DNA of 64,000 nucleotides from Olleya marilimosa CAM030 (GTDB taxonomy: Bacteria; Bacteroidota; Bacteroidia; Flavobacteriales; Flavobacteriaceae), in the NCBI RefSeq assembly GCF_000518485.1, contig NZ_JADR01000001.1:62001-126000 (forward strand), read 5' to 3'. Both the position numbers and the translations under genes were made by a program. Shown in pieces: positions 1 through 8,142 of this stretch (position 1 is its first letter; each line of letters starts with the position of its first letter). The notes beneath the pieces are model-generated. The model was not told where the DNA came from. It was given only the letters and a program-made list of their open reading frames with translations, and did no database searches.

Positions 1-224
1 TGCGTTTTAAACCAATGAGTTTTGATAATCGTATGCATAATTTTAGACGTTTATGGTTGTCTAAAACTATGATTAAGATTTTGGCTGAAGCTTATGCCAA
101 ATTGTATAACAAGTCGTATCAAGATACCTATGATTTAATGCTTAAGCATAGTCGAGCATTTCAACTAAAAATTAATAGTAAAAAATTAAGACGTAGCGGA
201 AGGAAAATGCAGTTTAAGAAATAA
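1..224 (+). CDS. C-terminal end of an unidentified protein (cut by left edge)
   Basis: The reading frame is open to the left edge. A methionine at base 15 lies inside it, so this is probably the last 70 or so residues of a longer protein rather than a complete small gene. The visible part is rich in Lys, Arg and aromatic residues and ends in a very basic tail (KKLRRSGRK). No domain is recognisable. A strong hairpin with a T-run follows 12 bases after the stop, which supports this as a true gene end. Function unknown. Confidence 0.5.
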   Translation, partial: RFKPMSFDNRMHNFRRLWLSKTMIKILAEAYAKLYNKSYQDTYDLMLKHSRAFQLKINSKKLRRSGRKMQFKK

Positions 225-235
225 ATTTTAAATAC

Positions 236-272
236 AAAAAAGCCTCTAAATTTTAAATTTAGAGGCTTTTTA
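236..272. terminator. Bidirectional rho-independent terminator
   Basis: A near-perfect inverted repeat (AGCCTCTAAATTT and its complement) is flanked by an A-run on the left and a T-run on the right. It sits between two convergent genes, so it can end transcription of both the left-edge gene and dapD. Confidence 0.85.
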
Positions 273-299
273 CATTTTATAAACGGTTGCTTTTAATTT

Positions 300-1115
300 T
301 TAAACAGCAACATCATACTCTCTTAAAGCATCATTTAAAGATGTTTTTTTATTTGTACTTTCTTTACGTTTACCAATAATTAAAGCACAAGGGACTTGAT
401 ACTCTCCAGCTGCGAATTTTTTAGTATAACTTCCCGGAATTACTACAGATCTTGCAGGCACACGACCTTTCATCTCTACAGGAGTGTCTCCAGTAACATC
501 TATAATTTTAGTACTCATGGTTAACACCACGTTAGCACCTAAAACAGCTTCTTTTTCTACATGTACACCTTCAACAACTATACATCTTGATCCTATAAAA
601 GCACCATCTTCTATAATAACAGGAGACGCTTGTAAAGGTTCTAATACACCACCAATACCAACACCACCAGATAAGTGTACATTTTTACCAATTTGTGCAC
701 AACTACCAACAGTAGCCCAAGTATCAACCATAGTACCTTCGTCCACATAGGCACCAATATTAACGTAACTAGGCATTAAAATTGTACCTGCAGATATGTA
801 AGCACCATGACGTGCAACAGCATTTGGTACTACTCTAATTCCTTTTTCTTTATACCCTCTTTTTAGTGGAATTTTATCATGATATTCAAAAATACCAGCT
901 TCTAAAGTTTCCATTTTTTGAATAGGGAAATATAAAACAACCGCTTTTTTAACCCATTCGTTAACCTGCCAGCCATCAGTTGTAGGTTCTGCTACTCTAA
1001 GTTTTCCTAAATCTAAAAGGTTAACCACTTCTCTAATAGCATCAATAGTTTTTGCGTCAGTTAATAAGTCTCGGTTGTCCCAAGCAGTCTCAATAGTTTT
1101 TTGTAATTCTGTCAT
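300..1115 (-). CDS. dapD: 2,3,4,5-tetrahydropyridine-2,6-dicarboxylate N-succinyltransferase
   Basis: This cytoplasmic enzyme transfers succinyl from succinyl-CoA to tetrahydrodipicolinate in the succinylase branch of lysine and meso-diaminopimelate synthesis. The 271-residue length is typical for DapD. An N-terminal helical part is followed by a left-handed beta-helix of hexapeptide repeats (roughly residues 110-220, for example IGAYVDEGTMVDTWATVG and ISAGTILMPS) and a C-terminal tail. It is a single gene transcribed away from ruvX; dapB, another enzyme of the pathway, lies at about 20 kb. The start ATG is followed directly by a typical MTELQ N-terminus. Confidence 0.95.
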   Translation of the reverse strand: MTELQKTIETAWDNRDLLTDAKTIDAIREVVNLLDLGKLRVAEPTTDGWQVNEWVKKAVVLYFPIQKMETLEAGIFEYHDKIPLKRGYKEKGIRVVPNAVARHGAYISAGTILMPSYVNIGAYVDEGTMVDTWATVGSCAQIGKNVHLSGGVGIGGVLEPLQASPVIIEDGAFIGSRCIVVEGVHVEKEAVLGANVVLTMSTKIIDVTGDTPVEMKGRVPARSVVIPGSYTKKFAAGEYQVPCALIIGKRKESTNKKTSLNDALREYDVAV

Positions 1116-1196
1116 GTCAATTTTAATTTAAGACAAATATAATTCGTAAAAATTAAAATATGGCACAATATTTAAGGTGTTAAGAGTATAAAACTA

Positions 1197-1204
1197 TAAA
1201 TTTG
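1197..1204 (+). promoter_or_regulatory. Probable -7 element for ruvX
   Basis: TAAATTTG matches the Bacteroidota -7 consensus TAnnTTTG exactly and lies 13 bases before the ruvX ATG. That predicts a very short 5' leader. I see no clear TTG -33 element at ideal spacing. Confidence 0.55.
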
Positions 1205-1217
1205 CACAAAATTTATT

Positions 1218-1628
1218 ATGGCTCGCATTTTAGCAATTGATTACGGAAAGATTAGAACAGGATTAGCAGTGACTGATGAGATGCAGATTATTGCTTCTGG
1301 ATTAACCACAGTTAATACTAAAGAGCTTATTACATTTTTAAAAGACTATCTAAGTAAGGAGCAAGTCGAATTATTTTTAGTTGGAGAACCAAAGCAAATG
1401 GATAATACGCCAAGTGAAAGCGAAGCTCTAATTATTCCGTTTTTGGTTAAATTAGAAAACACATTTCCTAACGTGCCAATTAAGCGTGTGGACGAACGTT
1501 TTACCTCTAAAATGGCGACGCAAACCTTAATAGATAGCGGATTAAAGAAAAAACAAAGACAAAATAAAGCGCTTTTAGATGAGGTTAGTGCAACCATAAT
1601 CTTACAAAGCTACCTTTATAATCAATAA
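1218..1628 (+). CDS. ruvX: Holliday junction resolvase-like protein RuvX (YqgF family)
   Basis: This is an RNase H-fold protein of the YqgF/RuvX family. Members are implicated in pre-16S rRNA 5' end processing and were earlier proposed as alternative Holliday junction resolvases. The 136-residue length fits the family. Conserved acidic residues are visible: Asp8 in AIDYG, Glu93 in VDERF and Asp121 in LLDEVSA. The peptide deformylase gene follows 9 bases downstream in the same direction, so the two are probably co-transcribed. Confidence 0.92.
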   Translation: MARILAIDYGKIRTGLAVTDEMQIIASGLTTVNTKELITFLKDYLSKEQVELFLVGEPKQMDNTPSESEALIIPFLVKLENTFPNVPIKRVDERFTSKMATQTLIDSGLKKKQRQNKALLDEVSATIILQSYLYNQ

Positions 1629-1637
1629 AAAATTAGT

Positions 1638-2231
1638 ATGATATTACCAATTGTTGCCTATGGCGATCCCGTTTTAAAGAAAAAAGCGACAGACATTACA
1701 AAGGATTATCCAAAATTAAAAGAGCTAATTGCAAACATGTACGAAACCATGTATGGATCGTTTGGTGTAGGTTTAGCAGCTCCTCAAATAGGATTGTCAA
1801 TCCGTATGTTTATAGTCGATGCGACTCCATTTGCAGATGATGAAGAAGTAATGAGTAAAGCGGAAAGTGACTTTTTAAAAAGCTTTAAACATACATTTAT
1901 TAATCCTGTAATTTTAGAAGAATCTGGAGATGAATGGGCTTTTAACGAAGGTTGTTTAAGTATTCCAGATGTTAGAGAAGACGTATTTAGAAAGCCTAAC
2001 ATTAAAGTAGAATATTTTGATGAAGACTTTAATAAACAAACTATGGCATTAGATGGTTTGGCTGCTAGAGTATTTCAGCATGAGTATGATCATATCGAAG
2101 GGATTTTGTTTACAGACCATTTATCTGCTTTAAAAAAGCGTTTGATAAAAGGAAAATTAACTAATATCTCTAAAGGAAAAATTAATGTAGATTATCGCAT
2201 GAAATTTCCATTAATGAAAAAGAAACGTTAA
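1638..2231 (+). CDS. def: Peptide deformylase
   Basis: The enzyme removes the N-formyl group from the initiator methionine of new proteins. All three family motifs are present: GVGLAAPQIG at 43-52, EGCLSIP at 104-110 (metal ligand Cys106) and QHEYDHIEG at 147-155 (His148 and His152 as ligands, Glu149 catalytic). The 197-residue length is normal for Bacteroidota. It sits directly behind ruvX. Confidence 0.97.
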   Translation: MILPIVAYGDPVLKKKATDITKDYPKLKELIANMYETMYGSFGVGLAAPQIGLSIRMFIVDATPFADDEEVMSKAESDFLKSFKHTFINPVILEESGDEWAFNEGCLSIPDVREDVFRKPNIKVEYFDEDFNKQTMALDGLAARVFQHEYDHIEGILFTDHLSALKKRLIKGKLTNISKGKINVDYRMKFPLMKKKR

Positions 2232-2336
2232 ACGTTTGGAAAACCCAAACTAACATAAGATATTTGCCATCCAATTTTTGAACACTATGCAGCGTCATAG
2301 TGAAAGATAAAAGGATAATTAAAAAGAATAAACTAT

Positions 2337-2759
2337 ATGGCTTTAGATAAAGTATTAGCAATTGCAGGTAAACCTGGATTATATAAATTAGTAACTCAAA
2401 CAAGAGGTGGTTTTATTGCCGAATCTTTAATTGATAACAGACGTATGTCTGTTGGAATACAACAAAACGTTAGTATTTTAAGTGAGATTGCAATTTATAC
2501 TTTAACAGAAGAAGTACCATTAAAAGACGTCTTAAGTAAAATTAAAGACAAAGAAAATGGTGCACAAACTAGTATTAGTCATAAAGACTCAAAAGATAAA
2601 TTAGAAGAATACTTTTTTGAAGTATTACCAGACTATGATGAGGATAGAGTGTACCCAAGTGATATCAAAAAGGTAATACAATGGTATAATATGTTACAAA
2701 AAAATGACATGTTGGACTTTGGTACTGCTAAGACTGAAGCAGCTAACGAAGAAGAATAA
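2337..2759 (+). CDS. DUF5606 family protein
   Basis: A 140-residue protein starting MALDKVLAIAGKPGLYKL matches the small DUF5606 family that I know from Flavobacteriia and relatives, usually encoded after def. The N-terminal half looks like a small beta-rich domain, and a charged, mostly helical C-terminal half ends in an acidic tail. Function is unknown. It follows def by about 100 bases and has its own downstream terminator, then mazG. Confidence 0.8.
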   Translation: MALDKVLAIAGKPGLYKLVTQTRGGFIAESLIDNRRMSVGIQQNVSILSEIAIYTLTEEVPLKDVLSKIKDKENGAQTSISHKDSKDKLEEYFFEVLPDYDEDRVYPSDIKKVIQWYNMLQKNDMLDFGTAKTEAANEEE

Positions 2760-2784
2760 ATTGATTTAATTTATAGATATTAAA

Positions 2785-2810
2785 AATCCAGCTTTTGCTG
2801 GATTTTTTTG
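2785..2810 (+). terminator. Rho-independent terminator after the DUF5606 gene
   Basis: The 8-bp perfect stem AATCCAGC/GCTGGATT with a TTTT loop is followed by a run of T. It separates the ruvX-def-DUF5606 unit from mazG. Confidence 0.85.
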
Positions 2811-2866
2811 TTATCATTTTTTAAGATGAAACAAATCAACGTACTTTTACAAAAACCTTTTTTTAT

Positions 2867-3640
2867 ATGAATTCTAGAGCAGACCAATTAAAAGCATTTG
2901 ACCGTTTATTGACTATTATGGACGAACTACGCGAGCAATGTCCATGGGATAAAAAGCAAACCATGGAAACCTTACGTCATTTAACCATTGAAGAAACGTA
3001 CGAGTTAGGTGATGCTATTTTAGATAATGATTTGGAAGAAGTTAAAAAGGAAATTGGAGATCTTATGTTGCACATGGCTTTTTATGCCAAAATTGGAAGT
3101 GAGAAAAAGGCATTTGATATTGCAGATGTATGTAATGGTATCTGTGAAAAACTAATCCATAGGCATCCACATATTTATGGAGATGTGACTGTAAAAGATG
3201 AAGCAGAAGTCAAGCGTAATTGGGAAAATTTAAAATTAAAAGAAGGCAGAACCAGTGTTTTAGAAGGTGTGCCCAAAAGTTTACCTGCATTAGTTAAAGC
3301 TAGTAGGATCCAAGAAAAAGTAGCAGGAGTAGGTTTTGATTGGGAAAAACCAGAGCAAGTATGGGAAAAAGTAGAGGAGGAGTTAAATGAATTTAAAGCT
3401 GAGGTTGATAAAGGTGATACTGACGCTATGGAAGACGAATTTGGAGATGTTTTGTTCTCTATGGTAAACTACGCTAGATTTTTAAAAATCAATCCAGAAA
3501 ACGCTTTAGAGCGTACTAATAAAAAATTTTCTAAGCGCTTTCAGTATTTAGAGTCAAAAGCAAAAGCGTTAAATAAAGATTTAAAAGACATGACTTTGGG
3601 TGAAATGGATGTTTTTTGGGAGGAAGCCAAAAAACAGTAA
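2867..3640 (+). CDS. mazG: Nucleoside triphosphate pyrophosphohydrolase MazG
   Basis: MazG hydrolyses (d)NTPs to monophosphates and pyrophosphate, cleaning the nucleotide pool. The 257-residue protein has two MazG-type domains, each with the acidic metal-binding helices: EETYELGDAI with EEVKKEIGDLM in the first half, and EEELNEFKAE with MEDEFGDVLF in the second. The conserved CPWDKKQT sits near the N-terminus. The last 28 bases of the gene are the first part of a 58-bp unit that is repeated three times in tandem, continuing past the stop codon. Confidence 0.94.
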   Translation: MNSRADQLKAFDRLLTIMDELREQCPWDKKQTMETLRHLTIEETYELGDAILDNDLEEVKKEIGDLMLHMAFYAKIGSEKKAFDIADVCNGICEKLIHRHPHIYGDVTVKDEAEVKRNWENLKLKEGRTSVLEGVPKSLPALVKASRIQEKVAGVGFDWEKPEQVWEKVEEELNEFKAEVDKGDTDAMEDEFGDVLFSMVNYARFLKINPENALERTNKKFSKRFQYLESKAKALNKDLKDMTLGEMDVFWEEAKKQ

Positions 3641-3787
3641 TTAGAAAATCTGTGATTTTCACATACTCAGTTTTTGGGAGGAAGCCAAAAAACAGTAATT
3701 AGAAAATCTGTGATTTTCACATACTCAGTTTTTTGGGAGGAAGCCAAAAATCAGTAATTAGAAAATCTGTGATTTTCACATACTCAG
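3613..3787. repeat. Three tandem copies of a 58-bp unit spanning the mazG stop
   Basis: The copies are 3613-3670, 3671-3728 and 3729-3787. Copies 1 and 2 are identical. Copy 3 has one extra T at its start and one A-to-T change. Each copy holds the final mazG codons, the stop and a 7-bp perfect hairpin (GAAAATC TGT GATTTTC). The first copy is part of mazG, so the others look like duplications of the gene end. Confidence 0.95.
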
Positions 3788-3856
3788 TTTTTTTTTGATA
3801 GATAGCTATGAGACATTAAGCTTAGTTTTGTAGCTAAAAACTTAAAACATAAATAG

Positions 3857-3882
3857 AAATTCCTGCTTTTGCAGGATTTTTT
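3857..3882 (+). terminator. Terminator-like hairpin
   Basis: The stem TCCTGC/GCAGGA with a TTTT loop is extended by A/T pairs and followed by a T-run. It may end the mazG transcript after read-through of the repeats, or a short RNA starting near 3830. Confidence 0.65.
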
Positions 3883-4156
3883 ATTTATTAATTATTTAAA
3901 GTGTAAATAGCTCTCAAAGCGCATTATTGTTTAATTGTGCGCTAAACGCTTTGCAATATATTAAAGTAGTTTTGTAGTTTTTTTATTTTTTTTTCGATTT
4001 AAAAAGTCCAAAACTATAAATGTGTCGTATATACTTATAAATGACATAATCTTTTCAAGATAATATAGTTGATTAATAGCATACATCACTTTGATGTCAT
4101 TAAATAAAATTATTTCTTACAAGCGAAGAGAAGTAATTGGTTAGTTTAGTTAGGAG

Positions 4157-4197
4157 CCAAAATCCTACTTCTTTTTAGGAGTAGGATTTGGTTTTTT
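4157..4197 (+). terminator. Strong hairpin with T-run, possible end of a small RNA
   Basis: A long stem pairs about 4157-4171 (CCAAAATCCTACTTC) with 4178-4191 and is followed by TTTTTT. There is no protein gene on the plus strand for 500 bases upstream, so the hairpin may end a non-coding RNA. Confidence 0.6.
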
Positions 4198-4236
4198 ATA
4201 AGGTTTTATCTCTATTATAAAATTATTTACATAAAA

Positions 4237-4265
4237 AAAAGCACTCATTAAGAGTGCTTTTTTTT
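4237..4265. terminator. Terminator for the immunophilin gene
   Basis: AAAAGCACTC/GAGTGCTTTT with an ATTAA loop is flanked by A and T runs on either side. It lies just beyond the stop of the minus-strand immunophilin gene and could act in both directions. Confidence 0.8.
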
Positions 4266-4284
4266 ATGTAAAAACTGAAATAAT

Positions 4285-5493
4285 TTATTTGATTGATACA
4301 ATTACTAAATCAAAAATAAGATTTGCATTTGGTGGTACTGGACCACGACCTGAAGCACCATAACCTAAATAACCAGGTACAAATATTCTAGCTTTGTCAC
4401 CAACATTCATATTTAGCATAGCTTCTCTAAAACCTGGAACTAAAGTTGCAGATTCGTTATATGGCATTGCAAAAGGTTGATATGCACCTTGTTTTGCAGC
4501 ATCTTCATTAAATTGGTCATATCTTTTAGCATCAGATTCCATTGTAGAAAAGAAGAAACGTCCATCTTCAAATAATCCAGTACAATCAATTAATACTTGA
4601 TCTGACGGTTTTGGTGTAACTCCGTTTGGATTTGCTTCAAGAATCATTACTAATCCAGTAGGAAATTCTTTTACTTCACCTGGTATATCAGCATTAGCTT
4701 TTTTAAAGTTGTTAGCAGCTTCTTTAGCTTTTTCTTTCAAAATTTCTTGAGCTTTTACTTCTAAATCTTTTAATTTTTGTGGTAAAAGAGGCTCTTGCTC
4801 TGTAAATACTTTAGCAGCATCAAATGCTTTAGCATCTTTACCTTTACGGATGATATTTAATTGTTGGATAACAACATCTTCAATTGGTTTGTTGCTTCCA
4901 GGTGTAACTTTAACGTTAGAGATTGTGTCTTGTACTTCAATACCTTTAACTAATTCTCCAAATACAGAGTGACAACTTACCCTTGGTGCACCACAGTTTT
5001 TTAAACTTCCGTCTGCGTAAAAAGCATCTAGGTTTTGCTTAGGTATTTCGGTAATAAAAAATTGACTTCCATTTGTGTCTAATCCACCAGAATTAGCCAT
5101 AGATAAAATCCCTGCTTTGTCATGACTTAAGTCTGTATCAAATTCGCTAAAAAATTTATATCCAGCACTTCCAGTTCCTGTTCCGGTTGGGTCACCACCT
5201 TGAATCATAAATTTATCCATTACTCGGTGAAAAGTAACACCATTGTAAAAAGGTTTTCCTTTTAAAGAGTCATCTAGTTTTGGGTGAGTACCTTCTGCTA
5301 AACCAACAAAGTTAGCAACCATTACAGGCACTTTGTCGTAAAATAACTTGGCAACCATTGTACCTTTATTTGTAACAAATTCGGCATATAATCCGTCTTC
5401 CAAATCTGGATATTTATCTTGGCAAGATGTGTTAGCCATACTAACCAAAAGAGCAATCAATAATAGTTTCATTGTTTTAATTAATTTGTTCAT
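4285..5493 (-). CDS. Cyclophilin-FKBP fusion peptidyl-prolyl isomerase, lipoprotein
   Basis: This 402-residue protein joins two unrelated peptidyl-prolyl isomerase families. A cyclophilin domain occupies about 35-205 (GVTFHRVMDKFMIQGGDPTG, NGSQFFIT), a charged helical linker about 210-275, and an FKBP domain about 280-402 (ending GYGASGRGPVPPNANLIFDL). The N-terminus is a lipoprotein signal with the acceptor Cys24 (NTSCQD), implying attachment to the outer or inner membrane on the periplasmic side. Such dual-family immunophilins are known from flavobacteria. It sits 19 bases after gldI, itself an FKBP lipoprotein, so both are likely made together. Confidence 0.9.
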   Translation of the reverse strand: MNKLIKTMKLLLIALLVSMANTSCQDKYPDLEDGLYAEFVTNKGTMVAKLFYDKVPVMVANFVGLAEGTHPKLDDSLKGKPFYNGVTFHRVMDKFMIQGGDPTGTGTGSAGYKFFSEFDTDLSHDKAGILSMANSGGLDTNGSQFFITEIPKQNLDAFYADGSLKNCGAPRVSCHSVFGELVKGIEVQDTISNVKVTPGSNKPIEDVVIQQLNIIRKGKDAKAFDAAKVFTEQEPLLPQKLKDLEVKAQEILKEKAKEAANNFKKANADIPGEVKEFPTGLVMILEANPNGVTPKPSDQVLIDCTGLFEDGRFFFSTMESDAKRYDQFNEDAAKQGAYQPFAMPYNESATLVPGFREAMLNMNVGDKARIFVPGYLGYGASGRGPVPPNANLIFDLVIVSIK

Positions 5494-5512
5494 TTTAATA
5501 TTGGGTTTGTTT

Positions 5513-6058
5513 CTATTCTTTTTTAGTAATTGTGTTAACTGTAACTTTGCAGATTAGTGGTGTATTTGTTCCTATTCTGTTTTCGTCTCCATAATAGCCA
5601 TAAGCTTTATGTGATGGAAACAAAAAAGTTACCGTTTCTCCTGCTTGCATTAGTTTTAGACCTTCACGTAAACCTGTAAAAAGTTCTTGTTGGTCCATTG
5701 CATAATTTTGTGTTTTTAATTCTTCTTCAGTATAAATGGTTTTTCCATCTAAAGCTTTTATGTCATAATTAAAGTTTACAATGTCTGCAAAATCAGGTTT
5801 TACAATGCTATCTGTTTCAATTTTAGTATTGTAATAGTACCAAAATCCATTGCCTGATGTTTTATAATCATTTTGTGGTTGACTTGCTATTACTGTTTCA
5901 ATTGCTTTAATTTCTTTTTTGTTTAACGCTTTGTTTCTAGCAACAGATTGGTCGATAAAAGATCCCGAACTAACCGATTTTGGTTTTCTAGCTTCAGGTG
6001 TTTTACAACTTAAAACAGTAATTAATATTAGTAATAGTATGGCTAAATTACGCTTCAT
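5513..6058 (-). CDS. gldI: Gliding motility-associated FKBP lipoprotein GldI
   Basis: GldI is a lipoprotein with an FKBP-type peptidyl-prolyl isomerase domain, needed for gliding in Flavobacterium johnsoniae. The 181-residue protein has a signal peptide ending in the lipobox LSCKT (Cys18). The FKBP domain in the last 110 residues includes FTGLREGLKLMQAGETVTFLFPSHKAYGY. The start overlaps the end of nrnA by 11 bases. Presence of gldI suggests, but does not prove, a gliding or type IX secretion-competent host. Confidence 0.88.
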   Translation of the reverse strand: MKRNLAILLLILITVLSCKTPEARKPKSVSSGSFIDQSVARNKALNKKEIKAIETVIASQPQNDYKTSGNGFWYYYNTKIETDSIVKPDFADIVNFNYDIKALDGKTIYTEEELKTQNYAMDQQELFTGLREGLKLMQAGETVTFLFPSHKAYGYYGDENRIGTNTPLICKVTVNTITKKE

Positions 6059-7067
6059 GTAGTGCTGTGTTGTATTGTGGTAATATACTAATAAATTTTT
6101 CTGTGGTTTCCTCTAAGTTTACATCACTTTTTCCTCCTGCAGCATTGGTGTGTCCACCACCTTGAAAGTAAGCTCTAGACATTTCGTTAACAGAGAAATC
6201 ACCTTTAGATCTTAATGAAATTTTAATGATACCTTGTTGTAAATCTTCGATAAATATAGCAGCAAGTACCACATTATTTAACGATAAAGCATAGTTTACA
6301 AAACCTTCTGTATCTCCTTTTTTGTAATCAAATTGTTGTAATTCTTTTTGAGATAGCGTTATGTAGGCAGCTCTAGATTCTGGTATAACTTTTAAATTAC
6401 TTAATGCACAACCTAATAATTGCAAGCGGTTATAGCTGTTAGTGTCGTATACTTGATTATGTATCATGGTATTATCGGCACCTTTATCAATAAGATTAGC
6501 TATTATTCTATGTGTTGCACTAGTAGTGGATCTAAATCTAAACGATCCTGTATCTGTCATAATACCTACATAAATTGCTGTAGCTATATTAATGTCAATA
6601 ATGTGTGTGTCCTCTAGTATGTCAATAAAATTATACACCATCTCGCAAGTCGAGCTCATGCTAACATCACTGTACATATATTTAGCAAAATCATCTGGTT
6701 GTTGATGATGGTCTATCATTATTTTTAATGCTTTGCTGTCTGTTAACACGTGTTCCATGTCACCAGTTCTGTGAAACGCGTTAAAGTCTAATGCAAAAAT
6801 AATATCTGCTTCATTTAGTATTTGTTCGCTTTCTTCTTTTTGGCTTTCATATTTTAAAATCAAATCCTGTCCAGGAATCCATTTTAAAAAATCAGGATAA
6901 TCGTTTGGTACAATAACCGTTGCTAAGTGGTTGGTTTTTGTTAAATAATGGAATAAGGCTAGGCTAGAACCAATAGCATCTCCATCAGGATTTTTATGGC
7001 TTACAATTACAATTTTTTTAGGTGTTTCTAATAACTGTTTAATTGCTGTAATGTCTTGTTTTGTCAT
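6048..7067 (-). CDS. nrnA: DHH-family phosphoesterase (NrnA-like oligoribonuclease/pAp phosphatase)
   Basis: NrnA-type proteins degrade very short RNAs and can dephosphorylate 3'-phosphoadenosine 5'-phosphate. The 339-residue protein shows the metal-binding residues His24, Asp28 and Asp30 (SHKNPDGDAIG), Asp94, and the DHH triad at 119-121. The DHHA1 substrate-binding domain near residue 304 has GGGHTNAAGG. The frame overlaps gldI, so nrnA, gldI and the immunophilin gene form one unit. Confidence 0.88.
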   Translation of the reverse strand: MTKQDITAIKQLLETPKKIVIVSHKNPDGDAIGSSLALFHYLTKTNHLATVIVPNDYPDFLKWIPGQDLILKYESQKEESEQILNEADIIFALDFNAFHRTGDMEHVLTDSKALKIMIDHHQQPDDFAKYMYSDVSMSSTCEMVYNFIDILEDTHIIDINIATAIYVGIMTDTGSFRFRSTTSATHRIIANLIDKGADNTMIHNQVYDTNSYNRLQLLGCALSNLKVIPESRAAYITLSQKELQQFDYKKGDTEGFVNYALSLNNVVLAAIFIEDLQQGIIKISLRSKGDFSVNEMSRAYFQGGGHTNAAGGKSDVNLEETTEKFISILPQYNTALHEA

Positions 7068-7105
7068 AGCCCACGAAGATACAATTTTTTAATATTCGAA
7101 TATAT

Positions 7106-7135
7106 TGTTTTTCTTAATAAATGGCGTACTTTTGC
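7106..7135 (+). promoter_or_regulatory. Bacteroidota-type promoter of ndk
   Basis: TTG at 7106-7108, a 19-base spacer and TACTTTTG at 7128-7135 match the TTG-N19-TAnnTTTG consensus. Transcription would start near 7142 and give a leader of about 65 bases before ndk. This is the best full promoter match in the window. Confidence 0.75.
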
Positions 7136-7209
7136 ACAAAATTAACAAGCACTTTTAACTATAAAAGGATTGTTGTTTTAAATAAATTAGATAACATTAA
7201 AATAAAAAA

Positions 7210-7629
7210 ATGGCAACTAACAGAACATTTACAATGCTTAAGCCTGACTCTGTTGAAAAAGGGTACATTGGCGCAATCTTAGAAAAAATTAACGCTTCAG
7301 GTTTTAGAATCGTTGCAATGAAATTAACCCATATGACTAAGCAAGATGCTGAGGCATTTTACGCTGTACATAGTGAAAGACCTTTTTATGGTGAGTTAGT
7401 TGAGTACATGACACGTGGACCAATTGTAGCTGCTATTTTAGAAAAAGATAACGCTGTTGAAGATTTTAGAACTTTAATTGGTGCTACTAATCCTGCTGAT
7501 GCAGCAGAAGGAACTATCCGTAAATTATATGCAGCGTCTATTGGCGAGAATGCAGTACATGGAAGTGATAGTGATGAAAACGCAGCTATTGAAGGTGCTT
7601 TCCACTTTGCTGGACGTGAAATGTTTTAA
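7210..7629 (+). CDS. ndk: Nucleoside diphosphate kinase
   Basis: The enzyme transfers the gamma-phosphate between nucleoside tri- and diphosphates through a phosphohistidine. The 139-residue protein has Lys11 in MLKPD, Arg residues in RGPIVAA and TIRKLY, and the active-site motif VHGSDS with His117. It stands alone with its own promoter and terminator. The length and all catalytic residues are normal. Confidence 0.97.
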   Translation: MATNRTFTMLKPDSVEKGYIGAILEKINASGFRIVAMKLTHMTKQDAEAFYAVHSERPFYGELVEYMTRGPIVAAILEKDNAVEDFRTLIGATNPADAAEGTIRKLYAASIGENAVHGSDSDENAAIEGAFHFAGREMF

Positions 7630-7653
7630 GTTTTAAAACTATATAAATTAGAA

Positions 7654-7681
7654 AAATCCAGCTTTTAGCTGGATTTTTTTT
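7654..7681 (+). terminator. Terminator of ndk
   Basis: AATCCAGC/GCTGGATT forms an 8-bp stem followed by eight T. The same stem sequence is used in the terminator after the DUF5606 gene. Confidence 0.88.
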
Positions 7682-7728
7682 ATGCTAAAATTAAAGTCTA
7701 TCATGTGTTTAAGACTTTTAAGCAAAAA

Positions 7729-7758
7729 AAAGCCTCTCTAAATAAATAGAGAGGCTTT
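7729..7758 (-). terminator. Terminator of the first cold shock gene
   Basis: The 12-bp stem AAAGCCTCTCTA/TAGAGAGGCTTT has a 6-base loop and a T-run on the minus strand. It lies 25 bases past the cold shock gene stop. Confidence 0.85.
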
Positions 7759-7782
7759 AATCTTAAAGATATATGGTAGTTG

Positions 7783-7974
7783 TTAAATTACTTTAACGTT
7801 AACTGCGTTTAATCCTTTTTTACCTTCTTGTAAGTCGAATTCAACTTCGTCACCTTCGCGAACTTCGTCGATTAATCCTGAAATGTGTACAAAATGGTCT
7901 TTGTTTACACCTTCTTCTGTTATGAATCCAAAACCTTTAGCGTCATTGAAGAATTTTACTGTGCCTTTACTCAT
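7783..7974 (-). CDS. Cold shock domain protein (first copy)
   Basis: A 63-residue single OB-fold protein binding single-stranded RNA and DNA, probably an RNA chaperone. RNP-1 (KGFGFI, 13-18) and RNP-2 (HFVHIS, 27-32) are intact. It is closely similar to the next gene, differing mainly at residues 2-3, 12 and 22-25. The untranslated leader carries ATTTTATTACA directly before ATG, as in the second copy. Confidence 0.95.
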   Translation of the reverse strand: MSKGTVKFFNDAKGFGFITEEGVNKDHFVHISGLIDEVREGDEVEFDLQEGKKGLNAVNVKVI

Positions 7975-8084
7975 TGTAATAAAATTTAATATTAATTATT
8001 TTAATTATTGCAAAGATGATACCATTAATTTTAATAAAGCACTTTTATTTTATTTATTTTCAATTATTTAGAAAATTTAACTAA

Positions 8085-8113
8085 AAAAGCCTTTCCGTAT
8101 GGAAAGGCTTTTT
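8085..8113 (-). terminator. Terminator of the second cold shock gene
   Basis: The stem AAAAAGCCTTTCC/GGAAAGGCTTTTT has a GTAT loop and T-runs on both strands. It lies 30 bases beyond the stop and separates the two cold shock genes. Confidence 0.88.
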
Positions 8114-8142
8114 TTGTAAAGATTTAAATAGAAAATATATAA

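Larger units (their letters stand above)
3641..4284. other. 644-bp gene-free stretch with stacked hairpins
   Basis: No convincing protein gene is present. The stretch holds the rest of the 58-bp tandem repeats, then two TAGTTTTG sequences (3823-3830 and 3967-3974) that fit the -7 promoter consensus, and three terminator-type hairpins (3857-3882, 4157-4197, 4237-4265). This leaves room for one or two short non-coding RNAs, the longer being about 4 kb start of 3980 to 4197. No -33 element is well placed, so this is only suggestive. Confidence 0.5.
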
